The notes beneath the pieces were generated by a model. That model saw only the letters and a program-made list of their open reading frames with translations, was not told the origin of the DNA and searched no databases. Position numbers and translations under genes: made by a program. A DNA stretch of 64,000 nucleotides from Paralichthys olivaceus (Eukaryota > Chordata > Actinopteri > Pleuronectiformes > Paralichthyidae), in assembly GCF_024713975.1 (NCBI RefSeq), contig NC_091094.1, forward strand, positions 9,905,001 through 9,969,000, written 5' to 3'. Below, one piece after another: positions 1 through 17,800 of the stretch. Each line of letters opens with the position of its first letter. The first letter of the stretch is position 1.

Positions 1-882
1 CTGTAAATAAAGTAAAGAATTATTTCGACGTCAATTATCCAAGAAAGTAATTATAGTATAGTATAGAACTACATGGAAAATAATAACAATTACCCATCAC
101 AAGTAAAAATCTTTGCACTTCAGAGGTTTAAACAGCAAGGTTTTTTTGCAAGTTTTCCTGGAAAAAGGAGTTCAGATGTTTATTGATTTGTTGTCTCTTT
201 GTTAATTTTCTGTCTGTCATTAATCGATCAATGGTTTCAGCTCTACTTAGACAGCTCTGCTTTGAGTAAACATTTATAGAATGAAATGGAGAAAGTAAAG
301 GCACCATGAAACTAAATTAAATTATCATGTCAAACATACAGTTAGAGGTTCACAGGGGAAACGCCTCAGATTAGCAGCAATAGGCTGGGTAATCCAGGTA
401 TATAATTTATTGGAAACATGATGTGGCTCTTGCTTTTGTCAGTCTGGATTTGATTATCTTGGATAGATCTTAGTGGATTTTAACACTCAGCAGCGGTTTC
501 ATTTTCCGGTTAATCAGTTACTCTGTCAGCTTGTAAATGGTATACTATAAACCATTTACTTCACACCAAGAAAGAAGCCTACATAAAGCCAAACTGGTTG
601 AATGATACTTTGTCAAACTATAGCTATATACCAAAGGGGAGAGTCTTGCATTGATGGTTTTGATTATACAGCAATCAGCTCACCACAAGTGTAACCTGTG
701 GTAAATGCTTAAGTGCAGCCAAGCCAACCACCAAATGCCTAGTTAGTGGACAATCCTCACTATCTCCTGAGCAACAGCCACCAATAGCAGAACTAATAAT
801 ACATCATTTTTAATGATTTTAATTTTATAGATAATTTTGTAAATTGCAGCTTTAAATGTATTTTTTCTCTTTTTCTCTACAG
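1..882 (+). other. prr13: Intron upstream of the prr13 last exon
   Basis: AT-rich sequence without a convincing coding exon on either strand. It ends in a long pyrimidine tract and an AG acceptor at 881-882, so it is read as the last intron of the gene whose terminal exon follows. Nothing else is visible in it. Confidence 0.6.
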
Positions 883-930
883 TCCTCCAGCAGCAGCAGC
901 AGCAGCAGTAGCAGCAGCAGCAGCGACTGA
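883..930 (+). CDS. prr13: Terminal coding exon, proline-rich protein 13 (partial gene)
   Basis: Only the 3' end of this gene lies in the window. After a strong acceptor (pyrimidine tract, AG at 881-882) the frame reads 14 serine codons, one aspartate and TGA at 928-930. PRR13 (TXR1) is a short Pro-rich, then His/Lys-rich nuclear protein that ends in a run of serines with one or two aspartates, and in human it sits directly upstream of PCBP2 in the same orientation. Both the sequence of the tail and the position therefore fit. The serine run is written almost wholly with AGC codons plus one AGT and two TCC, making it an in-gene trinucleotide repeat. The N-terminal part lies outside the window, so the identity rests on a low-complexity tail plus synteny; another Ser-tailed protein cannot be excluded. 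Confidence 0.68.
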   Translation, partial: SSSSSSSSSSSSSSD

Positions 931-1885
931 GGCCGACAGTTCAAGAAACATCTTCCGCAGAAATGCTGCTTCACAAACGGATGGCCTGACACCTAACCAT
1001 ATGCACACACACGTCATTCTTATCACCTTTAACAGGATTTCTGTGCGCTGTGTATTTATTATTTCATCATATCTAGTATGGGCTATTTATATGTATGCAA
1101 ATGGTGTGAAAAGCTTCACAGCATCTGTCTGTATTGATGTTCCATTTTGTCATGAATCTAATCCTAACCCTTTTTTTGTGGTGTTCATGTCAAACATTCT
1201 GTAGTTACAGTAAACATACTAAATATACTATACTTAAAGACTACTTTGAAAACATATTGAAATATTTGGATGAGAGATTGCATCATTGTACACACATTCA
1301 GGAGTTGCACAAGTGTACATAGGCAACTAGACTCAAAGAATGAGGAAGGGTTAGGGTTAAGCATTTGTAGGTGCAATGCTGAAATCCGTCACTGTTTTCT
1401 CTGAATATTTCCAGTCAAGTCTTATAAAAATGAAAAATCCTGAATCAACTTTTTGAATGATAATTCTCAAACAAGGCTGAGTATGAAGTATGTAAAAACT
1501 TTAACCTGCAATTTCTCTTAAAGAAGTTCAGTCACTAATGAACACTAATGAAACTACTGAGGATAACATGACCTGGATAACTGAGAATCCTCACATATAT
1601 ATCAATGTGCACAGGTCTTTCTTAATTTACAGTTTTAATGTGGGTTCTTGGAGAAAATGTAACGCTACGATTAAGTTAAAAAAAACGTATTTCCTCTGGA
1701 AGATTAACCTAAAGGTGATACAGATAATGATTGTCTTTATCTACCTCTGCCTGATTTTGTTCTTGATAACTTTTCTTTTCTATAACTGTGCATGACAGAA
1801 AAAAAGCATTGTATTGAGATTGTAACCACACATAAAGAGCCTTAATATAATTCTGCCAAATAAACAGATGGAAGTGAGAGGTGTG
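931..1885 (+). other. prr13: prr13 3' UTR and polyadenylation signal
   Basis: Sequence after the prr13 stop has no supported coding region. A canonical AATAAA lies at 1859-1864 and would close the transcript near 1880. The short open frames here have no splice-compatible or conserved sequence. The exact cleavage point is inferred. Confidence 0.5.
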
Positions 1886-2178
1886 ATGTGTCCTCCTGAT
1901 CGGTGCACGGGTTGCAGTACACTTCGCGTCCACTAGTGGCCCTACAGTATTTTATTGAAGTTTGTAAATAGGAACATGTTAAACTCTTGTAAAGCGTCTG
2001 TTTGATTATTAATGTCTGAATCTGATCAGAATCGATTATACACAAGTAGTTTATCTTCCGTGCTGCAGATCGTCGCTGTTTAAACTCACATCTGTGACGT
2101 TTCCAACGCAATGTAACATCGCGTTTTAAAGACTATTCTCGTATTTAACGTTTTGAAGCTGCTGTAACTTTTAAAAAA

Positions 2179-2186
2179 TATATAAG
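2179..2186 (+). promoter_or_regulatory. pcbp2: TATA-like element of pcbp2
   Basis: TATATAAG lies about 25-30 bp upstream of the start of the GC-rich exon 1 sequence. It predicts transcription start near 2208-2215. The flanking 2.0-3.3 kb is rich in CpG compared with the rest of the window, as expected for a broadly expressed gene, so a dispersed CpG-island start is an alternative. Confidence 0.4.
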
Positions 2187-2209
2187 TGCCGTGTTTTCAG
2201 GAGGGTCGT

Positions 2210-2461
2210 CGGGTCGTAGCCGGGGCTGGACGGGGCGGATGGACGAGGGGAGGGGGGGTGTGGGTGAAAGGGGAAAGTTCAGGGGTGATGATTCTTGTTG
2301 TCTTTGTGTGAAGGAGCGGAGCTCGATCTCACATCACTCTTCCCTCTTCCCCGAGTCCTCTCTAAACTCTCCCCCGGGTTTCTACCCTCCCGAACCTCTC
2401 CCCTTCTACCCTTACAACCCCAACCCTCCCCCCGGGTCTCTCAGTCATCCGCAGCACTCAG
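2210..2461 (+). other. pcbp2: pcbp2 exon 1 (5' UTR) with CpG-rich flank
   Basis: A GC-rich, strongly pyrimidine-rich segment ends at 2461 with CAG before a good donor (GTGAGT at 2462). It has no ATG in frame with the coding exons. The first coding exon starts at 3697, so this is taken as the non-coding first exon. The C-rich runs are themselves the kind of sequence PCBP proteins bind, so self-regulation is possible but unproven. The 5' boundary is estimated from the TATA-like element. Confidence 0.55.
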
Positions 2462-3696
2462 GTGAGTTTGGGATTTTTGTTTGCATCGTGTGTGTGTTTG
2501 TTTTAAAATGGATTTGTTGTTGTGCTCCGAAGTGGCGGAAAGAAGGAATCGCGCCCAGCGGCTAACAGCGGCTGCACGTCCCTAGCGTGCTAACAAGGCC
2601 GCGCGGCGGTGAGCACGCAGTCTCAACGCGGGGGGAAGTTTGGCTGTAATGTCGCCTCTGAATCCCACTTCCTGTTCTTAAACATCTGTCCTGCGTGAAA
2701 ACAAGACGTTACAACCATTCCACCGAGGGCGCGTGTGTTTAAAGGGCTAATAATCACGTTTAGTAATTAGCCGAAGTTAGCTAGCTGTGCTAAGTAGCGC
2801 ACGCATGCTCCATTCATTTTCCCCAGCACGGCAAGCGAGCAGGGATGCTAAGCGGCTAACACACTTACTCTAAGCGTTTAATAGTTAAATGGACTCACTT
2901 TAAACCGGGAAACACGAGCGCACGCGGCAGTTTAGTGTTGTTTTCTCGTCGTAGTCAAGTGACCCGAGGTTGTGTGAAACCAAATTCACCTCGAAGTGTG
3001 GTAACGAGGAGGTAATTGTGCGCATGTTTGTTGATAAACTTGATTCTTAGCTAACAAATGAGGCGTCGTTAGCTCACCGACCATATGTTTCTCCGCTCGC
3101 ACTGAGGCGGACCAGGCGCTAATTCGCGTGTTTGGTGTCGGAGAAGTTTCATTCAGATGTTTGATCGTAAAACAGCAGCATGTAGTTGTCACGATGAAAG
3201 TGAGCCCCCAGCCATTTTAGCATGTTTCGTCTTAGCACGCGTCAGTTCTCGGTTGCATTATCGCTAGCTTGGTCTGTGACACACATCTACTATATTCCTC
3301 TACAATAGGTTTATATTTACTCCCCCAGGGGAGATTTGTCTTATGAGACAAACACGTATCACAGACCCTTTTTTATATTTCTCCTTTAACTTTGCACTTT
3401 AGGCTTGAAGATGTGACCTGGGCTGGTGTGAATGAAATGAATAAGCAGCTTTCAAATGCTTTGTGAAGGAATTACTTTTATATCTAACGTTATGTCTGTG
3501 TTAAGATTTATGAAAACCTAACTATCAGAAAATCATCTTGTGGTAGGATGTAGTAATGGACTCATCATGGGTGTGAATGCTTCTGTAACTTTACCCCTTT
3601 ATTATATTTATTATTAGCAGTCAGTGTTGATATTAATGTCACATGATCACCCTTGGTGTGTAATATCTTGTCTGCTATGTCTGTCTGGCCCTTCAG
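2462..3696 (+). other. pcbp2: pcbp2 intron 1
   Basis: The first half (to about 3250) is CpG-rich and continues the promoter-associated GC island. The remainder is ordinary AT-rich intron ending in the acceptor at 3695-3696. No coding exon is visible. Confidence 0.5.
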
Positions 3697-3755
3697 ATCC
3701 ATCTCAGTAACCAACAACCCAGTTTCAAACGGACGGACAGGTTGCAGTTGCAGTT

Positions 3756-11085
<7,330 letters not shown>

Positions 11086-12262
11086 TAAGACACTGCATCT
11101 GCACTAAATCTCACTTTTATATCATCGGCTACCATAAAGCAGTCAAATGCAACTACCCAACTTAATGAGAGAGACTTAATGTTAACTGCCACTGATTTGA
11201 CTCGCTCAAATCATTATTTATTTTCTTTCATTTTGGTTTTAGTCAAAAGAAACAAACGATTAGGTTTTTAATTCCCCTTTTTGAGTGGAGTTGGAGGTTT
11301 TAATTATTTACTAGACTTTTTTTTTCTTGGTTGGATCCCTCACTCTCTCCCCCTTTCTTTGCCATCACAGAGTAGAGTTGGAAAACTCTTAATAGTCATA
11401 TAGATTTAGTTCTGTACCTTGAGTTTTTTCTTTAAAGAGGAAAAGACTAAAATGAATAATGAACAAAAGTGTCAGAAATAATAGAGTGACTGTTTTATTC
11501 CATTAATATACGCCCCCTCTTTTCCTCACCCAGTTCCACAAGTCGGTCTGATTCACGTCCACACTCACTTTGAATAAACGCAGCATTCTCCCCCTTTGTC
11601 ACCTTTTTCAATTGAAGTGCTTGTAACATGGATAATGCTCGTGTCACTGAGGAAAAAATAGCTGCACACTCACTGTCACCGGTTATATCTGATTATGATG
11701 ACAAACGTTCTAACACTCACAGATGAATTTATCCAGATAATTTAAAATTTGTATAACTACGCATGTCAGTTTTCCCCCACTCTACATGTCATTCCTGTCT
11801 CCCCCCCCACTCTCCTGGTCCTGAGATCATATGTGGATATTTTGCTGGGATTGGGAGGTTTTTGGGGTTTGGACTCGGCTCAAGGGATCGGAAGCAGAGG
11901 GTTCTCCTCGCTTTTTTTGTAAAGACTGATATATACTTAAAAAATGTTGGAATATTTGTTTTAAATGGAGGAAATATTTTTTTTTAACTACCAAAGGGGG
12001 ATTAACTCCTGGACACTGACTGATCTGTCAATTCAATGTGATGAGGCTGAGAATTGAAATCAGTGATGCTCTGGAACTAGACAAAGAAAGAGTTGTGAGT
12101 TAACACTAGTTTCCTGCTCTTTGCTTTGCTCAAGTCGGAATTTATTTTATTTTTTATTTGCAGGAAAGAAAAAACTTTTGTGCACGTTTTTGAGACTGTA
12201 GACCTGGGTGCCACAACATTGTTAAAAAAAAATGGAAATAAAGATATGAAATGCTCAAACCA
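11086..12262 (+). other. pcbp2: pcbp2 3' UTR
   Basis: The region after the canonical stop carries no open frame of interest. It contains an early AATAAA near 11573 and a well placed AATAAA at 12237-12242 followed by GATATGAAATGC, which I take as the main 3' end near 12260. Confidence 0.6.
12237..12242 (+). terminator. pcbp2: pcbp2 polyadenylation signal
   Basis: Canonical AATAAA about 1.15 kb after the stop codon. It is the last such signal before the AT-rich spacer that separates pcbp2 from the convergent map3k12 gene. Confidence 0.65.
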
Positions 12263-12850
12263 CAAATTGTCTGGAGTCTTCTGTCACTTTTAAAGACATG
12301 AGATAACATAAGAAACATAATACAGCAGCAGCTAGTGAGAGATAGACAAGAGAACATGTGAAAATATAAAATGGGCAAAAGTAATTAAAACCAAATTAAC
12401 TAAAACAGAATATATGTTCATAATATACACCTGTTACTGTAGAAATATTACTTCAATAAAGTGCCAGAGGATGATTGCATGAGGGTATACAACGAGTGCA
12501 TTGTATTTCAGAAGATATTGAAATAGAAGTGTGAATCCTGATGCATATATTGTTATAAATGTATAAGCAGGTAATGCATGCAGGATGAATGAACATATAA
12601 TATACATATATATATATATTTAGTATAAAGAATTATATGTACATATACACATTAAATATGAAAATGTTGTGCATGTATACATATAAATAGGTATACATTT
12701 ACAAACATACACTATACAGTAACATAAATCAGTTTAAATTCCTAATAGTATAGATTGATATGAATAAAATGTAAATGTTTATAAATAGGTGAATTGAATA
12801 ATATAATTGTTGAAAGTAAACTGAGGCACAAGTTGAGAGTTTTAACAGGC
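12263..12850. other. AT-rich spacer between convergent genes
   Basis: About 590 bp of AT-rich sequence with TA/CA-rich stretches (for example 12590-12720) between the 3' ends of pcbp2 and map3k12. No coding or RNA feature is seen. Confidence 0.5.
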
Positions 12851-12855
12851 TTCAT

Positions 12856-12861
12856 TTTATT
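12856..12861 (-). terminator. map3k12: Candidate map3k12 polyadenylation signal
   Basis: TTTATT on the plus strand is AATAAA on the minus strand. It lies about 2.0 kb after the map3k12 stop and just before the AT-rich spacer. Other signals nearer the stop could be used, so this marks the longest likely 3' UTR. Confidence 0.45.
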
Positions 12862-14872
12862 TTAAATCGTTTCTTAAATATATTTATTGTACAGTTACAA
12901 TAATGCAGTATAAAAAGCAAACATTTCAGTTCATACCAGGTTGTTTCAATCAGCATCGTGGGGAAACGAGACACTAGAGGGCAGTAAGTTTGCTTTTTGG
13001 CAACATTCTCCTGCACAAGTATTTTTTTCCCCAGCTTCGAACATTGGGGATCATTTAGTTTAAAAACACCAGGAAAATAAACAGAAGCTGCCATTTCTAG
13101 CTTATTGATTTTGACCTGATCAGTTATAGATTAATGGAACAGGATGTCATGTGCTGTTGTACAGTCAGATTGAATCAAATGCACATTAAGAAGGCCTGTC
13201 AGGGGACACAAGCACATCAGAACCACAGTTTTATGATACTAGTAACTATGAAGGGGGACTGGTCTTTCTCTAAACGGATGAACCACACTGTGGGCTTGTG
13301 TGGTAATCTTCTATGTTAGAGGTAGGCAAGAAATAAAGGGATAAACAGTGGTGTCATTTTTAGGTGTACAATGATTTTATGAGAGTACAGAAATCAGGAA
13401 AATGTACTCCCTGACATTACGGAAGCCTGAGACCAATTCTCTCTGATGTATTGAATAAAACGTTAAAACCCACAGTGTAGAATCAAGATGGTTTTTGCAA
13501 AAATTCGCCACATTATTACATTTCCACACATGACACCTACTCCTTTATCTGAACCCACTGAACGAACGAGTGTAATAATTTGTTTTCAGTCATTCTGAGG
13601 TTTATTTTGGTGTTTTTGTATCCCCGTCATCCAAATGCCTTGACTCATTTACACTTGTCTTTAAATACCTGCTATGAATCAAGTTGTGGATGGGTCTAAT
13701 TTTTCATTTTCATCACAAACAGTGACTGAATCATAAATATCCAATGAGCTTGTCCACCCCTTTTCACTAGCGTGCCTTTTTTCGATGATACGTACACACA
13801 TTTTTCCAAACCAGACTTGTATTTTAATACAATAAAACACTGCAATACTAGTATAAAAAAGCCTGTCTGCCCTGAATGAACCCACATGTGGTACGGACAT
13901 ACTGTGCCAGAGCAGACATATTGCTTTTTTTTCTCCCTTGTTCGCACGATCCTCCTCTTTTCTCTTGTGATTCGATGCTCGGACATGAACAGCAGCTACA
14001 GTACATTCTACTACCATAAGCTTCTTGAGGTTCCAATAGAGTATAGCTCCACCTAATTAGAAACATCAGCACCTTTAAATTATACAATCTCACGTTTTAA
14101 AAATTTGTTCATTGTACAGAGTCACATATTTACATCCATATTAAACCGCAAGAGTAGAAAATGGCAACGTAATCCGAGTTCCAAATATAAAATAAAAAAA
14201 TAAAAAATGTAAACAACACATGGAAAATGTAAACTTCTCCTTTCAAAAAACAAAAAGTAAATGGATTCACTGTAAATGAAGAATAAATTAGTCAGTGCAT
14301 AACGTTATGAGAGGACGTGACACAATGATCACATGGACATCGGAACATTTCATAAATTAAGTGCAAGTTGCAACATCAGTTGTCGTCAAGTAACGTGAGA
14401 ATATAACAGAAGCCCTGGTAGGATTTCATTAACGTGTTGTGATATGACACATGTTTTCATAACGGAGACAGAAATACAAATGAACATGGAAGATGAGAAG
14501 AGACGTGGGTGGTTGTGGTTGATGTATACGACCTCTTTTGACTGAGGCCTCCGTCGCTGAGGTGTCAGAACAGAGGAGGCAGCTGCTCCGTCAGCTCCAC
14601 TACTGCCCCGATTCACTCTCACGTCCCTGTGGTGCGTTTATCTCAAACAGAACGTGCATGTTTCGGTTTCCAGTGTCACAGTGGGTTTGATTTCGCTAAA
14701 CATTTTCCAGTGGATTTGTTCTGTGTTGCAGCTCGTGGACGAATCCTCACTTCCCGACTCTCTGCGGCGTCCCTGATCACGACACAAACGTTCTCTTAGT
14801 GAGGGTGAACGAGGCCTTCAGAGGTCAGACCTGCCAGAGTCTGATGAGCGGGCTGAGGTGTTGGGTCCTTTT
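12862..14872 (-). other. map3k12: map3k12 3' UTR (inferred extent)
   Basis: About 2 kb after the map3k12 stop codon without conserved coding sequence on either strand. Open frames of 60-112 codons occur on the minus strand at 13679-14093 but overlap each other in different frames and lack conserved features. Where the UTR ends is uncertain. Confidence 0.45.
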
Positions 14873-17800
14873 TCACCAGTTGGCTGGAGGTTGGCTGGGC
14901 TCGGCGCTGCCTGAGTGGTCCAGCTCTGCACTATCGCAGTCGGAGTCGTCGTACAGACCCTGGTTCACAGCAGAGACATGAATATTTTGAGTTAGAACAG
15001 CAACAGGTTCTTTAACATGGATCTACAATATCCAATTGAAGGGTGAAATATCTGCCAGCAGTCTGTTAGCTGAATCTGCATGCATTTACTATTGGTCTGT
15101 TAGCAGGATTGGGCTATTCAATTCAATATTCAATTTTCTTTGGATTCAATTAGTAGAAGCATTACAAGATTGTTGCAGTTCCCTTATTAATACCACATTT
15201 AATTCACCAGATCCAAATCTGTTCTAGAATTTAGTCCCCTAAATGTGTTGGATGTTTTTCATCAAGGTCCAAAAATGATTATCTGAGAAATCAACAACAA
15301 TGCTAAAGAAACATTGCAACAAAATTGAATGGGTTCTTACTTGGGTCATACCCCACCCCTCCACAAAATACCATGGAAATCATGGCAGAAGTAATAACAC
15401 AGAAACGTGATGAAAAGAATCAGGCACATTTAGAGGACTGATATCTATGAGTGTGTACGTTGAGTCCAGCTTTGGTGGTGCTCTACTGACTGCAATACTA
15501 GAACTGTATATTTGACCAGTAATAGTTTGTCTCCGTCAGTTCACCAACCTCATAATTATGGTCGTTTGAGGCGAGCTGGGTCTTGACTTGTCGTAGAATG
15601 GCTTCCTTCTCAGACAGCCCGTCGGAGCCCAGCTGGGTCGGGTCAGACGGGTCGGCGGGAATCTCTGAGCCCTGAGACAGTAGGTCATCGCTCTTGTCGT
15701 CCAGACGCTCGTCGGTGTTGGTGCTGACTACGTCCGGTGTACCGCTGTGGGAGTGGTCACTGGTGTTTCCCTCCTCGCCGTCCGACACCGACAAGTTCTC
15801 AGAGCTAAACGTCGACAGGGACTGGCATTTGGTCATGCTCACGGGACGCCTGACAAGAGAGAGGCGACATATTCATTAAACACTTCTACATAACCCATAA
15901 TACATTGGAGGAATTTTACAAAACATGAAAAGAAAAATGCAATGAACAAAGTTCATTCCACAATGAGAGAGATAATATTACAATATATAGAATAAATCAA
16001 TTAAATAAAATATTAAAAATATTCAGCTGCAACATGCAACTTCTCTACTAGATATCACTAAATTCTACACACTGAACCTTTAACATTAGAGGATAAGACG
16101 TTTCTCAGAGAATAATTTGTGGCTCATGACAAACTGACATATTCAGGGGACTGATAATCATGAGTGTGTGCAATTTGGTGCAGATGTAAATAAAAAATCT
16201 GGATCTAGTGAATTTAAATGAGGTTTCTTGTGGGGACTCATTCTGGATCTGCTTTTCTTTTTGAATCTTACCGTCTTCTTGGCAGCTCCACTTCACTGTC
16301 CACTTCTCCTTCTTCTTCCTCTGAGGACACGCCACGTCTCTGCGGAGATTATTTACAGTCAGTATGAAATCAAGTTATTCTTCACAACATTTGTCTGTCT
16401 GGTGAGAAACGACTCCGATGACGTTCGTATAGACTGTTAGAAACGTTAATTCAGGTTTTGAATTGACTGACAGTGACTAAATCATCAGAAGCATAACTCC
16501 TCTTATCATAAGATTTTTGAAATATGACAGTGGAGGCAATTAATGTAATAAAACACATGCAGCCATGTCTCTGATCTGAGCCAAATTTATCTTTCCTTCA
16601 TTAACAAATCACATTGAAATGGTTTGATTTGCTAAAAGCTGCTCAGTTTGCTCTTTTTTAAAGTCTTGTTGATGATTTTGTGAAACTGGGCTGAAGTCAG
16701 TGCACATCATTTGTCACTGAGTCTCACCTGACTGCGTGTCACTGCTGCCCTGTAGAGCAGCGCTGCAGGTGTGAGCCGTTGACTCCTGGGCGAGCGCGTG
16801 ATCACTGTTCCATCCTCCTTCTCCTCGCTGTCGTGGGGAACGCGGGGGCTCCCGAGTACAGACGTCCTCCCTGCGGCTGCTCCCCGGCCGCATGGCGAGT
16901 CGGGGCTGCTGGAGAACGGAATAGAAGCTGCATCTTCGCTGGGCGTGTCACTGCGCGGAGGTGTTTCCGCGAGGTCGTCGGCCCCCACACCTACATCCGG
17001 CCCCTCCTCTGCCCCCTCAGTCCTTCCGCTCTCCCCCAGACCGGCTGAGGCGCTCTGGCTGCCCGCTCTGTCCAGCCCGGGCCTCACCTGCCCCTTCCTC
17101 CGGCCCTCAGCCTCCAGGGTGGTTGAGATGAGGTCAGGGCTGGAGGAGGACATCTTCTTGAGCAGCAGGTCATGCTGCAGGCCCCTGAGGGCCGCACTGG
17201 GGTCTAGATGGTGCTTGCTGCTGGGAACGGATGACGTGGCGTTGACCATTGCTAAAGACGAGGAGAGGGTGGCTTTCAGCTGAGCCAAATCCCCACTGCT
17301 GCCTTTTCCAGCCTTCCTGTAGCGGGGCTTTCCTCTGCGTGAGCGGCCAGGGGAGGTAGAACCTTTGTTGGGTATCGTGACCTGGGTCATGGATGAGTCC
17401 AGTTTTGGGAGAATGACTTCTGACTTAAGTAAGTCAGGCCTGGAAAAGACAGGGACAGGATTAATCAAAAATATCTATCTCATATCTATCTATCAACTAA
17501 ATCCATAAATCTCTGTTTGTATATGGCTCACATATCTCCAGAACCACTCATCTCATCGACTTCACACTTGGCATGTGTACTGTTAAGGGCCCAGGAAAGT
17601 GCAGTGACTAATTTGGTGTAATTTGGAAATGTGATAAAGTTTGATTAAACAGAGGAGGCTTGGAATCATCAGTGATATCGATCACGACAGCAGCAGAAGC
17701 TGATTCTCCAGTTGAGGTTCTGTAAACTAGATCGAGCTCAACTGAACCTTGAATAAACAGGTGAACAGCTCTTTGTGCAGCAGCACTGGTGCAGCTCCAG

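Noticed and set aside
13679..14093. Three overlapping minus-strand frames
   Set aside because: They occupy the map3k12 3' UTR, in different frames, with no conserved motif.
16779..17283. Plus-strand frames of 89 and 161 codons
   Set aside because: They are antisense to the large C-terminal coding exon of map3k12, which has conserved sequence and correct splice phase.
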